DNA of 12,792 bases, taken from DASSUC01 sp035650075. Lineage in GTDB: Bacteria; Actinomycetota; Actinomycetes; Mycobacteriales; Micromonosporaceae. The stretch covers positions 1-12,792 of the forward strand of contig DASRII010000203.1 in assembly GCA_035650075.1 (NCBI GenBank), read 5' to 3'. The notes below the pieces were generated by a model. The model was not told the origin of the DNA. It saw only the letters and a program-made list of their open reading frames with translations, and made no database searches. The position numbers and the translations under genes are program-made. Each line of letters starts with the position of its first letter. Within the stretch, counting starts at the first letter, position 1. This document shows positions 1 through 4,911 of the stretch, in pieces.

Positions 1-204
1 CCGGATACCGCCGGGCCGGTTGCCGCCGCCGCGGCCGAGGCCGCGCCCGCCTGGGTGGGAGGATCCGCGGCCGCCGCGGTAGCGGGGTGTGTTGGGTTTG
101 CGGCTCATGCGGGACCGTCCACTGTGTGCGTGGGGTTCCCACTCGACGCTGGCGTTGGGCGGTTTGATGATCGGCGGGTCGGGCCACGGCGAGAAGCTAC
201 GCAC
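1..204 (-). CDS. Small Pro/Arg/Gly-rich phage protein (3' end outside window)
   Basis: This open frame runs leftward from a GTG at 204 to the window edge, 68 codons without a stop. I do not recognise the family. The first ~30 residues are Pro/Trp-rich (SFSPWPDPPIIKPP) and the rest is basic and Gly-rich (RYRGGRG, GRGGGNRPGG), which suggests a disordered nucleic-acid-binding tail. The GTG overlaps the end of the upstream gene (GTGCGTAG) and has a GGGGTGA stretch about seven bases before it, the same junction style as the rest of this operon. An internal ATG at 108 (MSRKPNTPR) is an alternative start. Codon use fits the neighbours (mostly G/C at third positions). It is the ninth gene of the early operon. 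Function unknown. Confidence 0.55.
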   Translation of the reverse strand, partial: MRSFSPWPDPPIIKPPNASVEWEPHAHSGRSRMSRKPNTPRYRGGRGSSHPGGRGLGRGGGNRPGGIR

Positions 205-565
205 CGGTCGTCACCCCGCAGGCCGGGCAGGTGTGACCTCGTGGCGGGTCGTCGTGGCAGTGTGCACACACGACGACCCGCGCCCTCGGTGCGCCGTCGA
301 CTAGCCCCGCGAGGGTCGCCGTCCTGACGCGATCCCGCTCCGCAGCCAGCTCCTTGACCCGCGATCGCCAGGCCGGCGTGGGGCTGCCGATGCCGTAGCG
401 GCTGTGCCAGTCCATCCATGCCTGAGTGCAGGCCTTCGTGCTACGGGAGTCCTCTTGCGATGGAGTCCAGCCATAGAGCACGCAGACCTGCTCGGCAGCT
501 CGAAGCCGGCCGAGGAGTTCGTCCCGGTCGTCGGGCGCTTCGCGGAACTCAAGCGGGTTACTCAC
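197..565 (-). CDS. Small zinc-ribbon phage protein, function unknown
   Basis: This gene encodes 122 aa. A charged helical stretch at residues ~66-84 (RVKELAAERDRVRTA) precedes a C-terminal zinc-ribbon signature: CAHC at 100-103 and CPAC at 113-116, with His residues between. Such ribbons usually bind nucleic acid or hold a small fold together; no catalytic motif is visible. The start is GTG at 565, with GGAGGAACAG immediately before it; this Shine-Dalgarno lies inside the last codons of the upstream gene, so the two are translationally coupled. The stop overlaps the next gene's start. It sits in the leftward early operon under the 2470-2569 promoter region. Likely a phage early accessory protein. 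Confidence 0.72.
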   Translation of the reverse strand: MSNPLEFREAPDDRDELLGRLRAAEQVCVLYGWTPSQEDSRSTKACTQAWMDWHSRYGIGSPTPAWRSRVKELAAERDRVRTATLAGLVDGAPRARVVVCAHCHDDPPRGHTCPACGVTTGA

Positions 566-1091
566 CTGTTCCTCCGGTGGCTTGGCTGCAGCGTGGGCAG
601 GGCGCGGCGTGCTGGGCGATCCACGGGTCGATCAGCGGCAGCGTCAGCCCTTGCACGATCGACCGGCCACACGCGGCGCGGATGGCGTTGTCGACGTCGA
701 TGCCGCCGATTTCGTGCCAGTTGATGCCGCGCCGTTGGGTGGGGATCCAGATGAGCCGGTCCGGCTGGCCGTGCAGCGTGCTGGGGTTGTCGAGGCTGGG
801 GTCAGCCGGACCGGGGTCGGGGTGGGAGTCCCCTGCCGGCCCACCGGAGGCGGGCAGGGGTTGGTGCGCATCGATGGGCGAGCCGCTTTTACCCGACGTC
901 GCGCCCCCGCTCGTCGTGCCAGGGGCGGCCGGTGCGTCATCCCGGAACTCAGCCGATCCCACCGGCTGAGGACGCGGCTCTATGGGAGCTTGGTCGCCGG
1001 CCCAGCCCGGTGCCCCACAAGCGTCGGGCTGGGCCGGCTCGCCGGGCTGGCTGATCGTCAGCCCGACTTGGGGGGTGGGGATGGAAGCCAC
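558..1091 (-). CDS. Phage early protein with disordered N-terminus and Cys-containing C-terminal domain
   Basis: This gene encodes 177 aa. Residues 1-~105 are Pro/Gly/Ala/Ser-rich and probably disordered. Residues ~108-172 look folded: RLIWIPTQRRGINWHEIGG, then C141 and a CPRC pair (165-168), a possible metal site. I do not recognise the family. The start is GTG at 1091, overlapping the upstream TAG (TAGTG), with GAGGGCGG a few bases before it. The 3' end overlaps the next gene by 8 bp. Long shadow frames on the plus strand over the same stretch are Arg/Gly-rich and less protein-like, which supports this strand. Confidence 0.72.
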   Translation of the reverse strand: MASIPTPQVGLTISQPGEPAQPDACGAPGWAGDQAPIEPRPQPVGSAEFRDDAPAAPGTTSGGATSGKSGSPIDAHQPLPASGGPAGDSHPDPGPADPSLDNPSTLHGQPDRLIWIPTQRRGINWHEIGGIDVDNAIRAACGRSIVQGLTLPLIDPWIAQHAAPCPRCSQATGGTGE

Positions 1092-1378
1092 TAGGCACCG
1101 CCCTCAGCGCGGCGGGCCAGGATCAGGTCACGCCACACGGCCTCTAGGTAATCCCAGGCATGCGCGGGATCCCCATACGGCAAGGAAAAGCCGAACACCA
1201 CCGCGCCGACCCGGTCGGTACCGAATAGCCGGTCGAAGTCGCCGAATATCTGGCCAACTACGCACTCCTTGCAGCTACGCATCAACAACCGCTCTGTGTC
1301 GATCCGGTTGGCCCAGCCGGGCTCATGCAGGTCGAGCCACGCCGCCCCCGCGGCCACTCGCGCCGCGATCGTCGCCAT
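1091..1378 (-). CDS. Small phage early protein, function unknown
   Basis: This gene encodes 95 aa and looks globular. An Ala-rich N-terminal helix is followed by ERLLMRSCKECVVGQIFGDFDRLFG; the CKEC pair is a possible metal or redox site. It ends in an amphipathic helix (AWDYLEAVWRDLILARRAE). ATG at 1378 is preferred over the in-frame GTG at 1381 because GGAGG lies six bases before the ATG and the upstream stop forms a TGATG junction. It resembles the small cytoplasmic early proteins common in actinophages, but I cannot assign a family. Confidence 0.72.
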   Translation of the reverse strand: MATIAARVAAGAAWLDLHEPGWANRIDTERLLMRSCKECVVGQIFGDFDRLFGTDRVGAVVFGFSLPYGDPAHAWDYLEAVWRDLILARRAEGGA

Positions 1379-1605
1379 CACTGGCCTCCGTCGTCGTCGA
1401 AGTGGACGACCGGCCGCCGGCCCACCGGGAACACCCGCTTGCCGGCCTCCACGAACTCCGCCGGCGGCTGCTCATGCCTCGGCACGTACCGGGTCGGGAG
1501 CCGCACCGCGCCGTCGTCTTCGTCGCGGTGCCGGCCGGCGTAGGTCAGTGGGTTGCGGACGTGTCGCCGCCAGTTGTCGGTGGGGGTTGGTACCGTGTCT
1601 GGCAT
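1378..1605 (-). CDS. Small charged phage protein, function unknown
   Basis: This gene encodes 75 aa (MPDTVPTPTDNWRRHVRNPL...). It is rich in Arg, His and Asp and ends in an acidic stretch (HFDDDGG). No recognised domain, membrane segment or cysteine motif. ATG at 1605 has a purine-rich stretch (GAGAGGAA) about 8-10 bases upstream. Its stop overlaps the next start as TGATG, so downstream translation is probably coupled. Codon use matches neighbouring operon genes. Confidence 0.68.
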   Translation of the reverse strand: MPDTVPTPTDNWRRHVRNPLTYAGRHRDEDDGAVRLPTRYVPRHEQPPAEFVEAGKRVFPVGRRPVVHFDDDGGQ

Positions 1606-1644
1606 CTGGGCCGGTTCCTCTCGAAGGTGCGCGCGGTCTGGGGC

Positions 1645-1881
1645 TCAGCGGGTCGCGGGAACACGCGGCCCGCTGTCGTTTTCGCTGGTGGCCGGTGTTT
1701 GGCGGCGTTCCCGGTGGGGTTCTTTCTTGTGCCATTCGCCGTCGTCGACTGCGTGGAGTCGGCGGCAGGGTTGGCCGGGTTGGGCGCCGCATCGGGGGCA
1801 GGTGCGGGCGCGCCAGCCGGTGAGGTTGGTCATGGCGTTGCCGCGCATGACCTGCGCGGTGCGGCGCGTCCGGGCCGTCAT
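1645..1881 (-). CDS. Small phage zinc-finger protein (CPRCGAxPGxPC type)
   Basis: This gene encodes 78 aa. Residues 28-39 carry CPRCGAQPGQPC, followed by HAVDDGEWH and a second His region, giving a C-x2-C-x6-C...H pattern. This short module is widespread in actinophage proteins and probably binds one zinc and nucleic acid. The N-terminus and C-terminus are basic and likely disordered. The start is ATG at 1881, with AAGGGAAG about six bases upstream; the open frame extends much further upstream, but that part is Arg/Ser-rich noise. The start overlaps the end of the upstream membrane-protein gene by 4 bp (ATGA). Confidence 0.75.
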   Translation of the reverse strand: MTARTRRTAQVMRGNAMTNLTGWRARTCPRCGAQPGQPCRRLHAVDDGEWHKKEPHRERRQTPATSENDSGPRVPATR

Positions 1882-2069
1882 GCGGCTTCCCTTCTGGTTC
1901 GGCGGCCGGTGACGAGCGCGGTGACGCCGCCGGCTGCGAACAGGCCGGCCAGCCCGAGTGACCCTGCGACGTCGGCGACCCAAGCCAAGGGGTAGATGCC
2001 GGCGACGACGATCGCGAGGCCGATGACGGCGACCGCTGCGCACGCGGCGCGGATGATCAGCCGATCCAC
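1878..2069 (-). CDS. Small two-TM membrane protein of the early operon
   Basis: GTG at 2069 gives 63 aa: a short charged start (VDRLIIR), a hydrophobic helix at ~8-27, a turn (YPLAWVADV), a second hydrophobic helix at ~36-54 and a basic tail (GRRTRREAA). By the positive-inside rule both ends probably face the cytoplasm. The frame is open back to 2333, but the extra translation is Arg/Pro-rich, and the stretch 2057-2236 is better read in another frame. The GTG sits within the end of that upstream gene (13-bp overlap). No family assigned; early-operon phage membrane proteins often alter host envelope or exclusion, which is a guess here. The start is the uncertain part. Confidence 0.65.
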   Translation of the reverse strand: MDRLIIRAACAAVAVIGLAIVVAGIYPLAWVADVAGSLGLAGLFAAGGVTALVTGRRTRREAA

Positions 2070-2236
2070 CCGGCGCAGAGCGCGGCGACGAGCACGAGCA
2101 GCCCGACCGGGACGACGATCGACAAGGGACAGCCCAGCATCTTTGGCCCCGGTCGGCGACCTGCCGGCCCAGAGGGACCTTTGCCCGCCCGGCCGCCGCG
2201 TGACCGCTTGGGTCCACGTGTCTGGCGCGCGTTCAC
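2057..2236 (-). CDS. 59-aa basic single-TM protein, easily missed by length cut-offs
   Basis: Read from a GTG at 2236 that overlaps the stop of the HTH gene (GTGA), this frame encodes 59 aa. Residues 1-32 are very basic and Gly/Pro-rich (RGPKRSRGGRAGKG). Residues 35-57 form one hydrophobic segment (LGCPLSIVVPVGLLVLVAAL), and the protein ends WIG. It fills the otherwise empty ~160 bp between the HTH gene and the next membrane protein, and both junctions are overlapping start/stop pairs like the rest of the operon. Basic-in topology predicts N-in/C-out. Function unknown; an internal ATG at 2140 would give a 27-aa TM-only peptide. Confidence 0.6.
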   Translation of the reverse strand: MNARQTRGPKRSRGGRAGKGPSGPAGRRPGPKMLGCPLSIVVPVGLLVLVAALCAGWIG

Positions 2237-2469
2237 TGCGCATGGCCGGCGCTCGCAGGGGCGGGCAGGAACTGCTCAACCGGTACTCCGAGCCAAGCGG
2301 CGAGCTTGACCAGCTCCTCGGCGCGGAAGGCACGCTCGCCCTTCAGGCGCAATTGCACCGACGGCTGAGGCAGGTCCAGCACCTCGCCCGCCTGACGCTG
2401 CGTCTTCTGCTGCCGGGCCAACTCGGCCCGGACTTCGGCCGCTATCTGGTCCCGAACATTGCTTGGCAT
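2233..2469 (-). CDS. Cro-like helix-turn-helix DNA-binding protein
   Basis: This gene encodes 78 aa of XRE/Cro type. A leading helix (VRDQIAAEVRAELARQ) is followed by the HTH (KTQRQAGEVLDLPQPSVQLR), helix 4 (RAEELVKLAAWLGV) and PVEQFLPA. It resembles the oppositely transcribed protein at 2570-2971 along its whole HTH domain, so the two look like paralogues. It is the first gene of the leftward early operon, which fits a Cro-like role; a repressor role cannot be excluded. ATG at 2469 lacks a Shine-Dalgarno and follows a CATGGT -10-like box by six bases, so the mRNA may be leaderless. Its promoter contains the palindrome at 2480-2498. Confidence 0.82.
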   Translation of the reverse strand: MPSNVRDQIAAEVRAELARQQKTQRQAGEVLDLPQPSVQLRLKGERAFRAEELVKLAAWLGVPVEQFLPAPASAGHAQ

Positions 2470-2474
2470 TCCGG

Positions 2475-2505
2475 AACCATGTCACGGTATCCGTGACAAC
2501 GTCAA
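2475..2505 (-). promoter_or_regulatory. Leftward early promoter, probably leaderless
   Basis: On the minus strand TTGACG (2505-2500) is a good -35 box; CATGGT (2480-2475) is a weak -10-like box 19 bases on, and ATG at 2469 follows six bases later. No Shine-Dalgarno is present. The same -10/N6/ATG geometry recurs before 2570 and 5860. The spacer is almost entirely occupied by the palindrome at 2480-2498. Confidence 0.55.
2480..2498. promoter_or_regulatory. Palindromic operator of the lysogeny switch
   Basis: TGTCACGG-TAT-CCGTGACA is a perfect inverted repeat with 8-bp arms and a 3-bp centre, placed between the -35 and -10 of the leftward promoter. This is where a repressor would block transcription. 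The core GGTATC/GATACC also occurs in the spacer of the rightward promoter (2542-2547), a possible weaker site. The likely ligand is the 2570-2971 protein, the 2233-2469 protein, or both; this is inferred from position only. Confidence 0.65.
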
Positions 2506-2534
2506 GTGGTCGGCACACAACTCGTCCGAACGGG

Positions 2535-2563
2535 TTGACGTGATACCGGGATGGCATCATCCT
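2535..2563 (+). promoter_or_regulatory. Rightward repressor/integrase promoter, probably leaderless
   Basis: TTGACG (2535-2540) and CATCCT (2558-2563) are separated by 17 bases, and ATG at 2570 lies six bases after the -10-like box. No Shine-Dalgarno precedes the ATG. ACGTCAA (2499-2505) and TTGACGT (2535-2541) mirror each other, so the two promoters form a near-symmetrical back-to-back pair. Confidence 0.55.
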
Positions 2564-2569
2564 TACGGC

Positions 2570-2971
2570 ATGACGACCACACCCATGGAGGGCGTAAGAA
2601 CGCTCAGCGACCAGGTCGCCGAGGAGGTCCGAGCGTTGCTCGCGCGACGTCGGATGAGCCAGCGCGTCCTCGCTGGCCTGCTCGGCGTATCACCGGCTTG
2701 GGTCAACTACCGGATGACGGGGGTCCAGGAGATCGGCGTCAACGACCTTCAACGGATCGCGGCCGCGCTCAACGTCCCGGTCACCGACCTGCTGCCAGCC
2801 GACGTATCCACGACCGCCACCCGCACCGAGCCGCCGCCGCGCCTTACCACTAAGTATCAGGTCGACGCCGCACGGCCCAGGGACAACAGGCCGAAAGGTG
2901 GACCCCGACGCAGTAGCGCCAAACCTGGCCTAGGCCGTCCAGCCCTACTCCCCCGACCCGTCGCCGCCTGA
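2570..2971 (+). CDS. XRE-family phage repressor-like protein, upstream of integrase
   Basis: This gene encodes 133 aa. Residues ~12-76 form an XRE HTH domain (LSDQVAEEVRALLARR, MSQRVLAGLLGVSPAWVNYR, NDLQRIAAALNVPVTDLLPA) that resembles the divergent Cro-like protein. Residues ~80-133 are low-complexity, Pro/Arg/Lys-rich and end PRPVAA; there is no LexA/CI-type cleavage or dimerisation domain. A small hydrophobic-AA end can act as a proteolysis signal, though this is unproven here. The ATG at 2570 appears leaderless; the frame is open further upstream, but that would translate the operator. Only 73 bp separate it from the integrase. Size, neighbour and tail resemble repressors of integration-dependent immunity phages. 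Confidence 0.75.
   Translation: MTTTPMEGVRTLSDQVAEEVRALLARRRMSQRVLAGLLGVSPAWVNYRMTGVQEIGVNDLQRIAAALNVPVTDLLPADVSTTATRTEPPPRLTTKYQVDAARPRDNRPKGGPRRSSAKPGLGRPALLPRPVAA
2927..2936. repeat. 10-bp palindrome in the repressor 3' end (possible att core)
   Basis: GGCCTAGGCC is a perfect palindrome inside the low-complexity 3' end of the repressor gene, just upstream of the integrase. The position suits the core of an attachment site for the adjacent tyrosine recombinase, but no tRNA-like sequence is visible here. Short GC-rich palindromes also arise by chance. Confidence 0.25.
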
Positions 2972-2976
2972 GTAAG

Positions 2977-3003
2977 GACCGTCGATTGCTCGAACCGACC
3001 GTC
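2977..3003 (+). repeat. GACCGTC direct repeats upstream of integrase
   Basis: GACCGTC occurs at 2977-2983 and 2997-3003, exactly 20 bp apart (two helical turns), in the 73-bp gap between repressor and integrase. Similar words (GACCCGTC at ~2955) lie nearby. Same-face direct repeats next to an integrase could be arm-type binding sites of the integrase or an excisionase. This reading depends on position alone. Confidence 0.35.
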
Positions 3004-3044
3004 AACCCGTGGTCACACAAACGACAGCGACGAAAGGATGCGGT

Positions 3045-3863
3045 ATGAGTAACCTCATCGATGCACATCTCGCCCATTGTCGACATGCCGGCCTCGCCGG
3101 CAGCACCATCGAAGACCGCGGTCGCCTGCTACGAGCAGCCGACCGCGCCTTGCCCTACGGCCTCGACGCAGCCACCCACGGCGAACTGCTCACCTGGCTC
3201 GCGGCGTACACCAGCCCGCAGACCCGCCACACCTACAGCAACCATCTCCGCCAGTTCTACCGGTGGGCCACCGACCCCGACGACCCGTGGCTGACCCTCG
3301 ACCCGACGACCCGCCTGCCCCGCGTCCGGGTCCCCGGCGGCATTCCCCACCCGGCCACGGTCGACGAGCTCGACACCGCGTTGGCCCGGCTACCGCAGCC
3401 CTGGGACCTGGCCGTCAAACTCGCCGCGTACGCCGGGCTGCGCTGCGGAGACATCGCTGACCAGGACCGGGGCGACATCACCGCCCAGACCCTGCGGGTC
3501 CGCCGCGGCAAGGGCGGAAGGCCCGCGATTCTGCCCACCCACCCGGTCATCTGGGACGCGGTCCGGGACCTCCCCGCCGGGCTGGTCATCCCCGGCCGGC
3601 CGCCCCGTACCCCCGGCCGGCGGTGGGTGTCGCAGCGGCTGCAGGCGATGCTCGACCGGATCGGCCTACCGCACCTGTCCGCCCACTCGTTCCGGCACTT
3701 CTTCGGCACCGAGCTGTACCGCACGACCCGCGACCTTCGGCTGGTGCAGGAACTGATGCGGCACTCCTCGCCGGCCACCACCGCCGTGTACACCCTGATC
3801 ACGGGTGAGGAGCGCCGACTTGCGGTCCACGCGCTCCCCACCGTCGCCGCAGCATCCATGTAG
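3045..3863 (+). CDS. int: Tyrosine recombinase / phage integrase
   Basis: This gene encodes 272 aa and catalyses site-specific recombination between attP and attB. An N-terminal core-binding (SAM-like) domain spans ~1-90 (TIEDRGRLLRAADRA, TRHTYSNHLRQFYRWA). The catalytic domain follows, with all expected residues: R133 in AGLRCGD, K156 in RRGKGGRP, H214 and R217 in HSFRH, H240 in LMRHSS and the nucleophile Y249 in TAVYT. It is short for a phage integrase and lacks an obvious arm-binding domain, closer in size to XerC/D-like enzymes. ATG at 3045 is chosen for the GAAAGGA site upstream; GTG at 3009 is in frame but has none. It is probably co-transcribed with the repressor. Confidence 0.93.
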   Translation: MSNLIDAHLAHCRHAGLAGSTIEDRGRLLRAADRALPYGLDAATHGELLTWLAAYTSPQTRHTYSNHLRQFYRWATDPDDPWLTLDPTTRLPRVRVPGGIPHPATVDELDTALARLPQPWDLAVKLAAYAGLRCGDIADQDRGDITAQTLRVRRGKGGRPAILPTHPVIWDAVRDLPAGLVIPGRPPRTPGRRWVSQRLQAMLDRIGLPHLSAHSFRHFFGTELYRTTRDLRLVQELMRHSSPATTAVYTLITGEERRLAVHALPTVAAASM

Positions 3864-3871
3864 ACACCCAG

Positions 3872-4213
3872 CTATGTAACGGTACCGTGCCCCCGGCCTT
3901 CGTCGGGGGCACGTCTCGTCTGCTGGCGCAGAATACGCAGCGGCCGGCTCCATCGGGACCCGGCTTCGCGGGTCTGCGTCACGAACTCCACCCGCGGCAA
4001 CCGGTCGGTCGGCAGGTGCGCCAGGTCGCCCACCACGAGCACCGCGCGCTCGTCGAACGCCAGCCGGCTGGCGTCCCGCCAGCGGCCACCCTTGGACTCT
4101 TCGACGATCCCGATGAGGTGGTAGCCCATCCGCTCGACGTACGCCAGGCAACGCGCCAGCCAGGCATCGGCGTCAGGTATGTCGGGGAGCCAGATCACCG
4201 CCGGTAGTTGCAT
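3872..4213 (-). CDS. Degenerate resolvase-like protein downstream of GntR
   Basis: This gene encodes 113 aa. The pattern AVIWLPDIPDADAWLARCLAYVERMGY...LVVGDLAHLPTDRLPRVEFV recalls the N-terminal fold of serine resolvases (alternating strands and helices, the DL..L..D motif), but the catalytic serine position and the usual RVST motif are absent, so recombinase activity is unlikely. The C-terminus is Arg-rich. ATG at 4213 is preceded by a G9 run that may serve as ribosome-binding purine tract; GTG at 4222 is an in-frame alternative. It follows the GntR gene by 39 bp and converges on the integrase, with the terminator hairpin inside its last codons. Function unknown. Confidence 0.65.
   Translation of the reverse strand: MQLPAVIWLPDIPDADAWLARCLAYVERMGYHLIGIVEESKGGRWRDASRLAFDERAVLVVGDLAHLPTDRLPRVEFVTQTREAGSRWSRPLRILRQQTRRAPDEGRGHGTVT
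3887..3912. terminator. Hairpin between convergent integrase and resolvase-like genes
   Basis: GTGCCCCCG (3887-3895) pairs perfectly with CGGGGGCAC (3904-3912) around an 8-nt loop, 23 bp after the integrase stop. It lies inside the final codons of the minus-strand gene. There is no T-tract, common for actinobacterial terminators. A 10-bp palindrome ACGGTACCGT (3879-3888) abuts it. It probably stops rightward transcription. Confidence 0.55.
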
Positions 4214-4221
4214 GGCGCACA

Positions 4222-4230
4222 CCCCCCCCC
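4222..4230 (-). repeat. G9 homopolymer in the ribosome-binding region of the resolvase-like gene
   Basis: Nine C on the plus strand read as nine G on the coding strand, ending eight bases before the ATG at 4213. The run may act as a Shine-Dalgarno and is prone to slippage, which would alter its spacing to the start. Confidence 0.6.
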
Positions 4231-4252
4231 ACTTGTAGGAGCGGCGGCTCCG

Positions 4253-4468
4253 CTATTTGACGTACACCCCGCGGCCGGGTCGGCCCGTCGTCAGCCCACG
4301 CTCGCGGAGGATCCGCAGCGCCTGCTGGATAGTGGACACCGACACCTCGAACTCGTCCGCCAGCTTGGAATAGCTGGGCAGCATCGTCCCCGACTTGTAC
4401 TGGCCGGCCTCGATGCGCCGGGTCAACTCGTCCGCGATCTCGCGGTACGTCGGTGGAATCGCGGGCAT
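4253..4468 (-). CDS. Short GntR-family winged-helix regulator
   Basis: This gene encodes 71 aa, essentially only a GntR winged helix: TYREIADELTRRIEAGQYKSGTMLPSYSKLADEFEVSVSTIQQALRILRERGL, then the wing TGRPGRGVYVK. No effector-binding domain follows, unlike the usual ~230-aa GntR proteins. Such stand-alone versions occur in actinobacterial mobile elements (the Kor proteins of integrative elements are an analogy). ATG at 4468 begins right at the domain; TGGGAG lies about ten bases upstream. The frame could extend to 4522, but that adds a non-conserved-looking peptide. It is the first gene of a two-gene leftward unit and may regulate itself or the divergent operon at 4699. Confidence 0.85.
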   Translation of the reverse strand: MPAIPPTYREIADELTRRIEAGQYKSGTMLPSYSKLADEFEVSVSTIQQALRILRERGLTTGRPGRGVYVK

Positions 4469-4698
4469 GATCAACGTACTCCCAGGTCGGCCCGCTGATC
4501 TAACCACGATCACCTCCAGCACCTCAAGACCAACGTTGCGGATTCCATCTAGGCTACCTAAGGTGTCTTGCGTGGGCTAGCCCAGGTCGGCAAAACCGGG
4601 GCGAGCCCGCCCCCCGGGTCGGGGCGGTCGGCCTTCTTGCCCATAGCAGAGCTCGATACCGCCCGCCCCGACCCCCCGCTCCCATGGGAGGGGTGGCC
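4469..4698. promoter_or_regulatory. Divergent intergenic region between GntR and the 4699 operon
   Basis: I see no convincing gene in these 230 bp. They hold a 12-bp palindrome TGGGCTAGCCCA (4573-4584), a TAGCCT -10-like box on the minus strand (4556-4551), and a large inverted repeat (4616-4674). The palindrome is a reasonable candidate operator for the GntR protein, whose relatives bind short inverted repeats near their own genes. The rightward promoter is not clear. Confidence 0.5.
4616..4674 (+). repeat. 12-bp inverted repeat upstream of the 4699 gene
   Basis: GGGTCGGGGCGG (4616-4627) is perfectly complementary to CCGCCCCGACCC (4663-4674), enclosing 35 nt. In RNA it would form a stable stem ending 11 nt before the GGGAGGGG ribosome-binding site of the 4699 gene. 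It may be a terminator for upstream read-through or a leader structure controlling the operon. Confidence 0.55.
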
Positions 4699-4911
4699 AT
4701 GCGGTGGCAGACCCGCCGGCAGGTCTACGCCAAGCTCACCGCCGCGAGGGAGGTCCGCATGGCCACCACCCAACGGGGCCGGCCGGCACCGGACGCCGCA
4801 CCGGTGCCGGCTTGGGTCGCGGCAGCATCGGCGGCCCTGATCATCGCCATCTGCGCCGGGGTGCTGCTGCTGCAGCCCATCGGCGACGCGCTCGGCTGGG
4901 GGACACCATGA
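4699..4911 (+). CDS. Small single-TM protein with two candidate start sites
   Basis: This gene encodes 70 aa. A basic N-terminus (MRWQTRRQVYAKLTAAREVR), a Pro/Ala-rich linker and one hydrophobic helix at ~38-58 (WVAAASAALIIAICAGVLLL) predict an N-in, single-pass protein. ATG at 4699 has GGAGGGG six bases upstream; a second in-frame ATG at 4759 also has its own GGGAGG five bases upstream and would give a 50-aa form without the basic segment. The stop overlaps the next start (ATGA). It is the first gene of a three-gene operon divergent from GntR. Function unknown; a membrane-associated lysogen function is a guess. Confidence 0.65.
   Translation: MRWQTRRQVYAKLTAAREVRMATTQRGRPAPDAAPVPAWVAAASAALIIAICAGVLLLQPIGDALGWGTP

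Noticed and set aside
982..1995. 337-aa plus-strand ORF
   Set aside because: Antisense to four overlapping small genes with ribosome-binding sites; Pro/Arg-rich shadow translation.
1645..2217. 190-aa version of the zinc-finger gene
   Set aside because: The upstream part is Arg/Ser-rich and overlaps two membrane-protein genes in other frames; ATG at 1881 has a good ribosome-binding site.
2842..2853. CTTACCACTAAG as a reverse-strand tRNA D-arm (att core in the repressor gene)
   Set aside because: The hairpin resembles a D-arm, but the flanking acceptor and anticodon parts are absent; likely chance.
3009..3044. GTG start for the integrase at 3009
   Set aside because: No ribosome-binding site; ATG at 3045 has GAAAGGA at proper distance and begins the conserved-looking N-terminus.
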